Shown in pieces: positions 8,023 to 17,195 of a DNA stretch of 64,000 nucleotides. The notes under the pieces were generated by a model that was not told the DNA's origin, made no database searches, and saw only the letters and a list, made by a program, of their open reading frames with translations. The stretch's first letter is position 1. The number at the start of each line of letters is the position of its first letter. This DNA is from an uncultured Paracoccaceae bacterium. GTDB lineage: Bacteria > Pseudomonadota > Alphaproteobacteria > Rhodobacterales > Rhodobacteraceae. The translations under genes were made by a program, and so were the position numbers. The DNA lies in assembly GCA_947495795.1 (NCBI GenBank), contig CANMAI010000006.1:1-64000 (forward strand). The letters are read 5' to 3'.

Positions 8023-8754
8023 TCACCATGGCAGCGCGCCTTCCCTGTTGCGGAAGCTTCCATCCGGCGCATCGACGCCGCCGGTCGCAATGCCGAGCGC
8101 GAGGTCTGCCGCATCCTCGGGCGTATTGGGAGCATCCGGCCCGCCAATGTCGGTTTGCGTCCAACCCGGGCACATGGCGTGTACGGTAACGGACGTGTCT
8201 TTCAGTGCCTTTGAAAGCAACGCGGTGACGCCGTTCAACACCATCTTCGACAAGCGGTACGAGCCCGCCTTCATCAGCGCATAGTCGTTTTCAGGATCGA
8301 GGGTCGCGGCGATCGACCCGGCTTCGGAAGAGACGTTGATGATGCTGGCACCATCCTTCGATGCTTCCAGCAGAGGCAGCAAGGCCCGCGATATGCGCAA
8401 GGGGCCAAGTGCATTGATCGCAAGAGAGGCTTCTATATCCTCATAAGACGCGGCAATAATGTCGTGCTCCTGGCCAACATTTATTCCGGCATTGTTGATC
8501 AGAACGGATATGCTCGAATGGGCCTTGGCGAGCGCATCTGCCGCAGCGTCTATTGATGCGGGGGCGGTCAAATCGAGCGGCATGGCTTCGGCGGTACCGC
8601 CCTTCGCTGCTATAGCTTCCCGGACCTCTTCTGCTTGCGCTGCGTCGCGCGCACCGATCACGACGTGGTATCCTGCATCGGCGAACCGGAGCGCGGTGGC
8701 ACGGCCGATGCCGCGATTGGCGCCGGTGATGACTGTGACCTTCGCCCCGCTCAT
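8023..8754 (-). CDS. Classical SDR-family oxidoreductase
   Basis: A 243-residue classical short-chain dehydrogenase/reductase. It has the cofactor motif TGANRGIG (10-17), NNAG at 87-90, a catalytic serine near 143 and the YxxxK pair at Tyr166/Lys170. Basic residues after the glycine motif (GARDAAQ) suggest NADP(H) preference, though this is inference. The ATG at 8754 overlaps the stop of the aldehyde dehydrogenase gene (ATGA), so both are made together. A common arrangement is an alcohol oxidised by the SDR and then an aldehyde oxidised by the ALDH. The substrate is not identifiable. Confidence 0.88.
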   Translation of the reverse strand: MSGAKVTVITGANRGIGRATALRFADAGYHVVIGARDAAQAEEVREAIAAKGGTAEAMPLDLTAPASIDAAADALAKAHSSISVLINNAGINVGQEHDIIAASYEDIEASLAINALGPLRISRALLPLLEASKDGASIINVSSEAGSIAATLDPENDYALMKAGSYRLSKMVLNGVTALLSKALKDTSVTVHAMCPGWTQTDIGGPDAPNTPEDAADLALGIATGGVDAPDGSFRNREGALPW

Positions 8755-10274
8755 GGTGCGGCCTCCGCGATGGAAGGCAGCCAGATGGATTTGGTCTGGG
8801 TGTAATTCTCCAGCGCCTGTCGTCCGCACTCGCGGCCAAAGCCGGATTGCTTGACACCGCCGAAAGGCACGGAAACGTCGAAATAATTGTAACTGTTGAT
8901 CCAGCAAGTGCCGGCTTTGAGGGCGTTCGCGACGCGTAGGGCCTTGGCCATGTCCGTCGTCTGCACGCCCGAGGCGAGACCGAACGTGGTATCATTGGCG
9001 ATGCGGATCGCTTCGGCCTCGTCATCGAAAGGAATGACGGTCAGGACCGGCCCGAATATCTCCTCCTGAGCGATCGCCATGTCGTTTGTGCCGAGGAAGA
9101 TGGTGGGCTGATGGAACCAGCCTTTGCCGCCCAATCCTTCAGGCTCGGCCCGCTCGCCGCCATAGCGCAGGTCAGCACCGGCTTCGCGGCCCTTGCGGAC
9201 ATAGCTCTCGACCTTCTTCAACTGGCCCTCGTCGGCCATCGGCCCAAGGAACGTCGCGGCATCAAGCGGATCGCCGATGACGAGTGCACTCGCAGCCGCG
9301 ACCAGTGCCGCCAAAACCTCTTCGAGAACCGAGCGTTCCACCAGAAGACGCGATCCTGCGGTGCAAATTTCGCCCTTGTTGTAGAAGATGCCAAAGATGG
9401 CGTTTTGCACCGCGCTATTCATGTCCGCATCCGCGAAAATGATATGGGCCGACTTGCCGCCCAGTTCCATCGTCACCTTCTTCACCGTGTCGGCGCTCTT
9501 CGCGATGATCCCTTTCCCGACACCGGTTGAGCCAGTGAAGGCGATCTTGTCGACATCAGAGTGTGTCACCAGTGTGTCGCCAATCTCCGATCCAGGTCCG
9601 GTCACGAGGTTGTAGACCCCTGCGGGTACGCCCGCTTCCTCGAACGCCATGGCGAGGCGCACGGCGGACAGCGGCGTGGCCGAGGCGGGCTTGTGGATGA
9701 TCGTGTTCCCAGCCGCCATGGCAGGCGCGATCTTGGTCGCCGAGAGCAGCAACGGGAAATTGAAAGGTGTGATTGCCGCCACAACGCCGACTGGCTCGCG
9801 CACGGACATGACCTGACGTGCTGCATGGTCGGGGGGCGGTGAGACGGTGCGCGCATCACCATCCGGATCAGCTGCCGCTGCGCCAAAGAAGCGGAACAAA
9901 TCCGCGAGGAGGACGGCATCGATGCTGCGGGCGAACTGGATGGGCTTGCCCATATCGAGCGTCTCGCAGCGCGCGAAATCGTCAGCATGGCGCTCGACGA
10001 TATCGGCGACCGTCATCATCAGACCTTGACGCTCCGGCGCCGGCATGCGGGCCCATTCTGCATCGTCGGCGCGTCGCCGCGCCGCTGCGATGGCCGCTTC
10101 AACATCATCTTTGCCGCCCTTGGCGACGGTTGTGATGATAGACTCGGTCGTCGGGTCGACTGTTTCCATGCGATCACCTGAGGCACTCTCGCGCCAAGTG
10201 CCGTCGATATAGAGCTGACAGTCCTCGACGGGAGACGTTCGGGTGTCGGTTGCGCAAGCTGCTGCGTTCTGCAT
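8751..10274 (-). CDS. NAD(P)-dependent aldehyde dehydrogenase
   Basis: A full-length 507-residue aldehyde dehydrogenase. Visible landmarks are the oxyanion Asn in PFNFP (about 171-174), the cofactor loop FTGSTGVGKGI, the general base Glu270 in MELGGKS and the catalytic nucleophile Cys304 in GEICTAGSR. The C-terminal signature NSYNYFDVSVPFGGVKQSG is typical of betaine/aromatic aldehyde dehydrogenases. It converts an aldehyde to the acid with NAD(P)+ in the cytoplasm. It heads the ALDH-SDR pair, with a 168-nt gap upstream that can hold a promoter. The presence of a porin further upstream fits uptake and oxidation of a small organic substrate, but which one cannot be told. Confidence 0.92.
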   Translation of the reverse strand: MQNAAACATDTRTSPVEDCQLYIDGTWRESASGDRMETVDPTTESIITTVAKGGKDDVEAAIAAARRRADDAEWARMPAPERQGLMMTVADIVERHADDFARCETLDMGKPIQFARSIDAVLLADLFRFFGAAAADPDGDARTVSPPPDHAARQVMSVREPVGVVAAITPFNFPLLLSATKIAPAMAAGNTIIHKPASATPLSAVRLAMAFEEAGVPAGVYNLVTGPGSEIGDTLVTHSDVDKIAFTGSTGVGKGIIAKSADTVKKVTMELGGKSAHIIFADADMNSAVQNAIFGIFYNKGEICTAGSRLLVERSVLEEVLAALVAAASALVIGDPLDAATFLGPMADEGQLKKVESYVRKGREAGADLRYGGERAEPEGLGGKGWFHQPTIFLGTNDMAIAQEEIFGPVLTVIPFDDEAEAIRIANDTTFGLASGVQTTDMAKALRVANALKAGTCWINSYNYFDVSVPFGGVKQSGFGRECGRQALENYTQTKSIWLPSIAEAAP

Positions 10275-10442
10275 GGTCAGTCATCCTCCATTGCACGACC
10301 AGAATTCGATCGATAAATGATGATAGCCGACGGGAACGGCCGTGTTTTCTACCGGACGCGCATGCCTTTGCACGATACCAACATCTAGCGGATCAACTGG
10401 CTCGGCTTGCTCCATTCGCTCGTTTGATGCGAACAAGCCCGA

Positions 10443-11954
10443 TCAAAAACGAAACCGCCCCAGGAATTGGAGCCGCGACGCATCGGTCTGCTCGCTGGAT
10501 TGTGTTTCGCGCGCTCCGATGACTATTTCCGCGCCCAGATCGACCATGGCAACCGGCGACCAGACAAGATTTACGGTACCGCTCTGCAGCATTCGTGGAT
10601 CGTCATCATCAAGGCTCTGCGTTCGGCCAACTACAATGAGCCCGTAGGTTGCCGTGCTTCGCAGCGTGTCGGAACACCAATGCTGATAGCCGGCATGTGC
10701 CGTCCATGTTGGGACGGTCTGCAGCGTTCCGTCGGCACTCACGGTTCCGTCAAGACCGTCGAATGCCAGTTCGAGATGATAGCGCCCAATGCTCTCACCG
10801 CCGCCAACTCCGAACACCAGATTGTCGCGGTCTCCAAGGAAGGGCAGGTCGATGCGGCCGGTCATATTCAGGCCCCACCCAATCTCGCTGTCGGGACGGG
10901 TCTCGCCATCGATCTCTGTACGCGCTCGCAGCGCGCGTACCAAACCCACCAGGCGTATTCGGCCCCAGTCGCGTTCCAGGGTCATCCCGGCAAGCAGATC
11001 GGGCCAGTTGTCGAGGCTCTCGCTGGACTGGGGCCCCGAAAACCGGCTCGCGGGATTTTCCATGGCTATTGCATAGGATAGGCCTGCCGACAGATCGCCG
11101 ACATAGCGGATTCCGACCTGCCTCACCACTGGCTTGCCTGTCGGCGATGTGGGATTGAGCGTTTCCGGAAACGATTCAATATCCGCGAAGAGCGACCAGT
11201 ATTGGCCCGCATAGAGATTACCGAGTTGACCATAGGCATGCCGAAGGCGGAGTTCGTCACCATTGGCGGTTAACGGATTGCCCTCCCCACCGTCAAAATC
11301 CGCTTCGATGAAGGCCCGGACCAAGCCGAGTTCGGTATCGCCGCGTACGTCAAGATTGACGCGGCTGCCATCGGCGAAGATCGCCGTCCGCGACGCACTT
11401 AGCGCGGTTAGGGGGATGAGGCTTGGTAGGAAAGCTCCGTCAGTCGTCCCGTTACCAAAAGAACGATTGAAATTTACTTGCGCGAAGCCTCCTATCCTGA
11501 GGGCAAGAATACTTCCTGGGATCCGGATGGAGTTGTCAAAGCTGCCCGACCTGACGATCGTATCGTCCGGAAACCGACCTATCCCACCATCGCTGCGGCC
11601 TTGCCTGTCAACCGGTTCCGCATTGACCCCGTCGTTGCTCGCAAGAATTGACGCTTGAGGCGTTGCCACTTCGATGAGGGACTCCGCACGTATCCGTGCC
11701 GACGCCTCGTCGTCTCTCGCCCGTTTGTCCAGTCGCCGCTCCAGTTCGTCGATCCGTTCGCCTTGTCGGCAGATCAGCTCTTCCTGCCGCTCGATGATCG
11801 CGATCAGGTCCGGGAGTGTCTGCGATGGCTGTGCTGCTACAGGCGAGGCGGGAAGACAGGCGTAGAGCAGTGCCACGCATCCGGCGGACGCCAGCGGCAT
11901 TACCCGGCGCGTACCTTTGGAAAGACCCAAAGAACAGGTCGACGCGGTGGTCAC
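10443..11954 (-). CDS. DcaP-like trimeric outer-membrane porin
   Basis: A 503-residue protein with a signal peptide (MPLASAGCVALLYACLPASP, cleavage expected after VAAQ), a coiled-coil-like stretch with ERQEELICRQGERIDELERR near the mature N-terminus, and a C-terminal beta-barrel ending in RFRF with terminal Phe, the usual outer-membrane protein sorting signal. The short N-terminal coiled coil followed by a 16-strand-like barrel matches the DcaP family, which takes up small acids such as succinate or aromatic acids. The start is GTG 11954, overlapping the stop of the propeller/YCII gene (GTGA). It probably brings in the substrate of the ALDH/SDR enzymes encoded below it. Confidence 0.8.
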   Translation of the reverse strand: MTTASTCSLGLSKGTRRVMPLASAGCVALLYACLPASPVAAQPSQTLPDLIAIIERQEELICRQGERIDELERRLDKRARDDEASARIRAESLIEVATPQASILASNDGVNAEPVDRQGRSDGGIGRFPDDTIVRSGSFDNSIRIPGSILALRIGGFAQVNFNRSFGNGTTDGAFLPSLIPLTALSASRTAIFADGSRVNLDVRGDTELGLVRAFIEADFDGGEGNPLTANGDELRLRHAYGQLGNLYAGQYWSLFADIESFPETLNPTSPTGKPVVRQVGIRYVGDLSAGLSYAIAMENPASRFSGPQSSESLDNWPDLLAGMTLERDWGRIRLVGLVRALRARTEIDGETRPDSEIGWGLNMTGRIDLPFLGDRDNLVFGVGGGESIGRYHLELAFDGLDGTVSADGTLQTVPTWTAHAGYQHWCSDTLRSTATYGLIVVGRTQSLDDDDPRMLQSGTVNLVWSPVAMVDLGAEIVIGARETQSSEQTDASRLQFLGRFRF

Positions 11955-13327
11955 CGGTCGCGGGAAACCTCATCCGGCCATGCCACTGCTCCGATCATGG
12001 AGCCCAGCATCACATCGAATGGCTCGGCGTCGCAGCTGCTGTAAACACCCTCGGTAAAATAGGGTGACCCTTCCATCATCGCCTCAGCGCGCGCTTCGTC
12101 TAAACCGTGCATGAAATAGAGCCGAGCTGTCGGCTCCGCCTCCCGCCCATCGCCGTAGACCTGCCCGGCAAATGCAATTCGGGTGATATTGAGCTCAAGA
12201 AACCGGGTGTAGTCAGGCGCGGCAGCCCGTCGCCTCTCATCCGATCCTGACGCGGTGACACAGCGCACCACCGCCATGCTGGCCGCGCGCTCCATACCGG
12301 GATAGGCAAGATGAGAAAGGCTTGCCGCAAGCGACAGCCCCGGCTCACCCGCATCGATGGCAACGACATTTGCTGCTACAGGGTTTTCTGGATCGAGGTA
12401 GAAACCTCCATCGCCGACGACATAGAGCGTATTGCGATCCTCCGCACGGCGCCCGAATGCCGCCGCCGTCGATCCCGCAACGCCTTGCTCGGCGCCAGCG
12501 ACGGTCGTAACAGACCCGTCCTTCTCGATCCGGACCACGCTGTCAAAGATATGCGTGGTGCCGTAGATCGTCCCGTCTGCGGCGATCGCGAGATCGTCGA
12601 GTACGACATCTTCCGAAACCGTCTCCGGCTCTCCTGCGCGATGATCAGGCCCGATGACAGGGATGCGTAAAACGCTCATGCGGCTGGAATTGGTGACGTA
12701 TACCGAGCCGTCGAAAAGCTTTAACCCGTTCACTGCTGGCAGCAGAGGGCTGCGATCCGGATGCGACTCGAGAACTCCGCCAGACAGCCAGATCCGCGCC
12801 TCTCCGGTCTCGGTATCGACCTTAAGAATCGTTCCGGCTCCGGAGTCCGCAACCAGCAGCTGACCGGGCGCGACAAGCGTAATACCGTTCAGGAACTGCG
12901 CACCTTCTATTGGGATGGTCCGGTCTAGCTCGCCATCATCCCGGAATACGAAGATCGCGCCCGTGCCGTCAGCAGTCCTGCCGGACGACATGATCCGTCC
13001 ATCGATATCGACAGCCAGCCCCACCGGCTGGATATCCGAACGATGAAACTGCGTACGCGTTCCGGTCTGCGACACGCGCCAGATTGCATGGCCAATAGCC
13101 TCGGTGATCAGCAGACCTCCGTTCGGAAGAACGATGACGCTTTCAAGAAAACGTCCTTCTCCGAAACTGGCAACGATATCGGACGGTAACGGCTCGAATG
13201 TCGTATCTTTCTGTGGCAAGATCGAGACATCGATCCGCGGCTGCGCCGCAGCAGGAGCGGTGAAAGCGAGGGCGGCAACGACAAAGGTCGCGGCACCACA
13301 CTTAAGGCGAGCTATTCTCAACATCAT
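11951..13327 (-). CDS. Secreted SMP-30-like propeller fused to a YCII-like domain
   Basis: A 458-residue protein in two parts. After a signal peptide (residues 1-27, ending APAAAQ), residues about 45-345 form an SMP-30/gluconolactonase-type propeller (FLESVIVLPNGGLLITEAIG, VNGLKLFDGSVYVTN, LAIAADGTIYGTTH). Residues about 351-458 look like a YCII domain (MAVVRCVTASG ... LYFMHGLDEARAEAMMEGSP). YCII domains are ferredoxin-like folds related to muconolactone isomerase, so a lactone-opening and isomerising pair in one chain is conceivable, though this is inference. Start ATG 13327 (or 13324) is preferred to the longer frame because AAGAGG precedes it by five bases and the signal peptide begins there. 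It is coupled to the porin gene by overlap. Confidence 0.72.
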   Translation of the reverse strand: MMLRIARLKCGAATFVVAALAFTAPAAAQPRIDVSILPQKDTTFEPLPSDIVASFGEGRFLESVIVLPNGGLLITEAIGHAIWRVSQTGTRTQFHRSDIQPVGLAVDIDGRIMSSGRTADGTGAIFVFRDDGELDRTIPIEGAQFLNGITLVAPGQLLVADSGAGTILKVDTETGEARIWLSGGVLESHPDRSPLLPAVNGLKLFDGSVYVTNSSRMSVLRIPVIGPDHRAGEPETVSEDVVLDDLAIAADGTIYGTTHIFDSVVRIEKDGSVTTVAGAEQGVAGSTAAAFGRRAEDRNTLYVVGDGGFYLDPENPVAANVVAIDAGEPGLSLAASLSHLAYPGMERAASMAVVRCVTASGSDERRRAAAPDYTRFLELNITRIAFAGQVYGDGREAEPTARLYFMHGLDEARAEAMMEGSPYFTEGVYSSCDAEPFDVMLGSMIGAVAWPDEVSRDR

Positions 13328-13533
13328 ATACCTCTTATCGCTGGTGCTTCTGCGCCAGATTGGTGCGGCGGTGGTGAAACTGTGTCCGAGGATCGCGACG
13401 CGAGGACACAGCAATTTCGACCAACATGAACTCGGCCGACACACTTGATGATAGCCTAGCAGGGACGTCCTGTTTGCTATGATTGGAACGTGCCTTTGCA
13501 CGATTTGGACGAGATCGCCCTTAAACCTTAGGT

Positions 13534-14298
13534 TCAATGGAGCCCATTGCGTGCCGCCGCAGGTGTGACCCCGAAGGCCTCCTTAAAGCATCGCGTCAGG
13601 TGGCCTTGGTTGGCGAAACCACAGCGATATGCGATTTCGGCGATCGAGACGCGGGTAGTCAGCAGCATCTCCTTCGCCCGCTCACATCGAAGGCGCGTGA
13701 CATAGGCCCAGACCGGAACGCCCATCGCCGCCTTGAATGTACGGGAGAAATGGCCTGGTGAAAGACTGGCAATGGCGGCAAGCTCTGCAATCGTCAGCGC
13801 GTCGCCGTAATGGGTCTCAATATAGTCGACACTGCGCGCTATGCGGTGATCGAGGCGATCCAAGAGGTCCAATCGCTCCTGCTGAGCGCGCACGCGCGAC
13901 GCGACAAGAAGCTCGATCAAGCTCAACATCGGGTCAATGATCTCGCTCGCGGCGTAGGATGAACCCCAAGCCCTGCGTAGGAGCTGTCCGATCAGCCGGT
14001 CACCTACGCGTTGCGGAAACGGCGGTGCGGGAAGATTATCCATCCGCGCGCTCAAGACACGGCCTCTAACGCAAGCGCTGGTACCGTCACCGATAGGCAA
14101 AAGAACAAGTTCGCCAACACTCAGCCTCCCGTGAAGGTCTGTCAGACTGAATTCTTTCGGTTGGCAGTCGAGCACAAGGACGATTTCGCACTGCTCACGC
14201 TCAGGCCAAACTTCTCCGCGCCTGAAAGTGATGAGGCGCAGGCGCTGATCAGCTGTCGTGTTTGCTGAATCCTGGAGGTTGAATTCGGACTGCTTCAT
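13534..14298 (-). CDS. AraC-family transcriptional regulator
   Basis: A 254-residue activator-type protein. The C-terminal 100 residues carry two helix-turn-helix motifs of the AraC/XylS family (ALTIAELAAIASLSPGHFSR, then SIAEIAYRCGFANQGHLTRC, ending FGVTPAAARN). The N-terminal half is not the classic cupin arm and probably senses a ligand or mediates dimerisation. It is encoded about 200 nt upstream of, and parallel to, the propeller/YCII-porin genes, so it is a good candidate for their regulator. Its middle segment (DRLIGQLLRRAWGSSYAASE) resembles that of the HTH-less gene at 14394-15020, suggesting a duplication. Confidence 0.88.
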   Translation of the reverse strand: MKQSEFNLQDSANTTADQRLRLITFRRGEVWPEREQCEIVLVLDCQPKEFSLTDLHGRLSVGELVLLPIGDGTSACVRGRVLSARMDNLPAPPFPQRVGDRLIGQLLRRAWGSSYAASEIIDPMLSLIELLVASRVRAQQERLDLLDRLDHRIARSVDYIETHYGDALTIAELAAIASLSPGHFSRTFKAAMGVPVWAYVTRLRCERAKEMLLTTRVSIAEIAYRCGFANQGHLTRCFKEAFGVTPAAARNGLH

Positions 14299-14393
14299 AC
14301 AGATCAGAAAGCAAATTCGCTTAGGCCCGTATTCCGCGCAGATGTTGATTCAAGAATTGGAAATCCAGAACGCTCGACGATTCTGAAAAAATT

Positions 14394-15020
14394 TCAGTTT
14401 AACCTTGGATGCGCACCGCCATGCTCAGCCCGCGAGGCCATTTCTTCGTGGATCAAGAGCCTCACCAACGCCAGCGAAGTCTCTGCAATTTCATCGGAAC
14501 TGCGCCAAGCACGCGAGCAGAGCAAACCGATCAGTGCCTCGGCTAGGGGCCCGACGTACTCTGTGACCACAAGCCCCGGAAGCACCACGCGAAGCGCCCT
14601 CAGATGGCCCGAGATTGATAGCGTTGCCCCCGGTGGCAGCAGAATGGCAGCGCCTGACCGGTCTCGGCTGTTCGTTCCCGACCAGCGGGCACGGCCACGC
14701 CCAGCGTTGCGCAGGAAAATCTCGAAATCGTCACCGGCGACAACAGTGTCGCCCTTGCTCAACATGACATAGCAGATGCTGCCAGTACTCAGGTCGCGCC
14801 GGGACCCGTCGCTGGAACTGACCACAGGTGGCGGTTTGGAGGTTCCGAAGGTCATTCCAGAAAGGTCGCACCAATTAGCGCGCAGGTATTCCACATTCGT
14901 CGACCGACGAAGTCTGAATTCTCGACGATTACAGAATACTGGATCACTTTGTGCTATATAGTGTTTTGAAGTTCTGGCCAATTGCACGCGGAAGGGGGCG
15001 GAAAAAATGACACAGCACAC
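14394..15020 (-). CDS. AraC-like N-terminal domain protein lacking HTH
   Basis: A 208-residue product corresponding to the ligand/dimerisation half of an AraC-type regulator: a segment EFRLRRSTNVEYLRANWCDL of the AraC-binding-like type, then strands, then a helix region (LAEALIGLLCSRAWRSSDEI) matching the middle of the adjacent regulator. It ends at the point where the DNA-binding domain should begin, so the HTH pair is absent. It may be a decayed gene or a natural dominant-negative partner of its neighbours. The start is uncertain: ATG 15020 overlaps the start of the divergent AraC gene, and a GTG inside is also possible. Confidence 0.5.
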   Translation of the reverse strand: MCCVIFSAPFRVQLARTSKHYIAQSDPVFCNRREFRLRRSTNVEYLRANWCDLSGMTFGTSKPPPVVSSSDGSRRDLSTGSICYVMLSKGDTVVAGDDFEIFLRNAGRGRARWSGTNSRDRSGAAILLPPGATLSISGHLRALRVVLPGLVVTEYVGPLAEALIGLLCSRAWRSSDEIAETSLALVRLLIHEEMASRAEHGGAHPRLN

Positions 15021-15909
15021 CGCACCCTCGCTAGCGGATTTCTACAATGATCCGTCCGGTCCTTACGCAGGGTTCCCGCAGGAACACCGCTCCGGTGGAT
15101 CGATACCGCTGAAACTGCTTCGCGCTGAGCAGCAGCCATTTGAAGGTACAGATCCTGCGGTGCCGGAGTTGGGCCTGATCCTGGTGATGCGCGCTGACAT
15201 GCCATTTCGTTGGAACGTCGGTGATGGCCTTACTGACGAAACAACTTATCGAAGCGGCTGTCTCAGCTTCGTTCCACAGGCGACGGCTGTAGATTTCTAC
15301 TGCTATGGGGAACATGAACTCATAGACATTCTTCTTCCCGCAGCTGAGATTGAAGAGCTGCTTGAGGATCATGGCGCGGGTAGCCTATCAGACTTGAACT
15401 CTCTGACCGGAGCCACACTTTTCCGAGACGACACTCTCCGCCGTGTTGTCATGCAGATGTGGGCCGAGAGCGCGCGGACAGGCGGCACCAGCGACCTTCT
15501 AATGGACGGGCTCACGCAGGTCCTGATCGCCCGACTCCTCGACAAGGCGGGTGCGTTGCGCCGCCCGCAGCAGATCCTGCCGCTCAGCCCCGCCGAGATC
15601 ACCCGCATCGATACGCTGGTCGAGCATCGCCTCGCCGAACGGCTCACTGTCGAAGATCTCGCAAGCACACTCGACATGCCCCGATGGACCTTCGCCGACG
15701 CCTTCAAGGCCACCACCGGCGATACCCCTCATGCCTACGTCACCGGCAAACGCCTTGACAAGGCCTGCGAGCTCCTGCGCCTCGGTGATATGCCACTTGC
15801 CGAAATTGCCTACGCCACCGGTTTCGCCTCCCAGAGCCACATGACGGACACCTTCCACCGCGTGCTCGGCACAACGCCAGGGAAGTGGCGGCGGGAGGTG
15901 CGGCAGTGA
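15007..15909 (+). CDS. AraC-family transcriptional regulator, tandem copy 1
   Basis: A 300-residue AraC-type regulator with an effector half (residues 1-190, opening SLADFYNDPSGPYAGFPQEH) and a C-terminal pair of helix-turn-helices (LTVEDLASTLDMPRWTFADA; PLAEIAYATGFASQSHMTDT) ending TTPGKWRRE. A strong purine-rich ribosome site (GGAAGGGGGCGG) precedes ATG 15007. Its stop overlaps the GTG start of a tandem copy immediately downstream (GTGA at 15906-15909). The C-terminal halves of the two copies are nearly identical at DNA level while the effector halves have diverged, indicating duplication with later gene conversion. Targets are probably in the surrounding accessory region. Confidence 0.88.
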   Translation: MTQHTAPSLADFYNDPSGPYAGFPQEHRSGGSIPLKLLRAEQQPFEGTDPAVPELGLILVMRADMPFRWNVGDGLTDETTYRSGCLSFVPQATAVDFYCYGEHELIDILLPAAEIEELLEDHGAGSLSDLNSLTGATLFRDDTLRRVVMQMWAESARTGGTSDLLMDGLTQVLIARLLDKAGALRRPQQILPLSPAEITRIDTLVEHRLAERLTVEDLASTLDMPRWTFADAFKATTGDTPHAYVTGKRLDKACELLRLGDMPLAEIAYATGFASQSHMTDTFHRVLGTTPGKWRREVRQ

Positions 15910-16817
15910 GTGGGGCAGCGCAACACACGGCTTCCTCGCTGGCTGGCTTCTACCGCGATGCGGCCTCGCCCTATGCGGGATTTCCTCAAGAGCACCGGAC
16001 TGTTGGGTCGATGCCAGTAACGCGGATGCGAGCAGAGCAAGAAGCTCACGACTCGATCGATCCAGCCATTCCAGAAGTCTAATTGGGTTTGGTACTTAGA
16101 TCGGACATGCCATTTCGTTGGGATGTGGGTGATCGGCTGACAAACGAAAAGACGTGCCGAACAGGAGACATGTGCTTTGGGCCAGCCGACACGGAAGTAC
16201 GTTTCGATTGCCAAGGTCCACACAACATCTTTGTGCTCACGATACCGAGTGAACCGCTAGCACAGTTGCTTCACGAAAGTTGCTCAGGATCGCTTGCGTT
16301 ATTGAACTCGCTTACTGGCGCGACCCTCTTTCGAGACGAAACGCTCCGCCGCACCGTCATGCAAATGTGGGCAGAGAGCGCGCGCGCGGCTGGAACTAGC
16401 GACCTTCTGATGGATGGGCTCACGCAAGTGCTGATTGCACGACTTCTCGACAAGGCCGGAGCCTTGCATCGCACGCAGCCGATCCTGCCGCTCAGCCCCA
16501 CCGAGATCACACGCATCGATACGCTGGTCGAGCACCGGCTTGCCGAACGGCTCACTGTCGAAGACCTTGCAAGCGCACTCGACATGCCCCGCTGGACCTT
16601 CGCCGACGCCTTCAAGGCCACCACCGGCGATACGCCACACGCCTATGTCACCGGCAAGCGTCTGGACAAAGCCTGCGAACTCCTGCGTCTGGGCGACATG
16701 CCACTCGCCGAAATCGCCTACGCCACCGGCTTCGCCTCCCAGAGCCACATGACAGATACGTTCCGCCGCGTGCTGGGCACAACGCCAGGGAAGTGGCGGC
16801 GGGAGGCGCGCCAGTAG
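15906..16817 (+). pseudogene. AraC-family regulator, tandem copy 2, interrupted by stop
   Basis: A second copy of the preceding regulator, read from GTG 15906 (overlapping the first stop) to 16817. It has the same opening motif (SLAGFYRDAASPYAGFPQEH) and the same AraC HTH pair. An in-frame TAA at 16080-16082 interrupts it at codon 59, at the position where copy 1 has Gly in PELGLILVM; the frame then continues without any shift to the normal end. A TTG at 16083 could restart translation, giving a 244-residue protein with an intact DNA-binding domain but a shortened effector domain. So this is either a recent pseudogene or two-part gene. Confidence 0.75.
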
Positions 16818-16924
16818 GGCCTCCGGCTGCCGTCCGGCGCCATCGCTATCCGCCGTATTGTGCGAGCGAACTGGTCGTAGGCCGCTGCCAGCCGAGCGTA
16901 GCGCGACTGCTAAGGAATAGTTCG

Positions 16925-16959
16925 CATTTCATCACGCGTGGCCCACCACGTGAGAAATG
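16925..16959. repeat. Imperfect inverted repeat near the attachment site
   Basis: CATTTCATCACGCGTGG (16925-16941) and CCACGTGAGAAATG (16946-16959) can pair around a CCCA loop with small bulges. There is no T-run, so it is not an obvious terminator. It lies in the gene-free stretch 16818-17195 between the AraC copy and the attachment core; the word CACGTGAGA recurs near 17034. A protein-binding role in recombination is possible but unproven. Confidence 0.4.
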
Positions 16960-17128
16960 GTTCGCTGCCGTGCCAGTGAGTACTCCTTGATGCGAAATGA
17001 CCGCCGACGGTTCGAATACCACCCGGCGGGGCACGTGAGATTCGAACTTACCGCACAACCGACCGACTTAGTTGGCGATATCGCTACGGCACGCCATAAT
17101 GGCCTGATTGTCTACGCAAAATCGCCGC

Positions 17129-17146
17129 GTAAGCACCACGTAAGCA
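17129..17146. repeat. Left arm-like inverted repeat at the attachment site
   Basis: GTAAGCACCACGTAAGCA contains GTAAGCA twice. Its reverse complement, with one mismatch, is found at 17371-17388 on the other side of the tRNA-fragment core. The word AAGCACC also occurs beside the core at 17248-17254. The decamer AGCTCCGAAG lies next to each arm (17151-17160 and 17325-17334) and inverted at the core edge (17233-17242). This symmetry is what integrase arm-type sites look like. Confidence 0.5.
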
Positions 17147-17195
17147 GCAAAGCTCCGAAGCGCGGATTTCTAAGATATTGAATTATTGAGAGAAA

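Noticed and set aside
16925-16959. Terminator for the AraC copies
   Set aside because: The stem is imperfect and no T-run follows on either strand.
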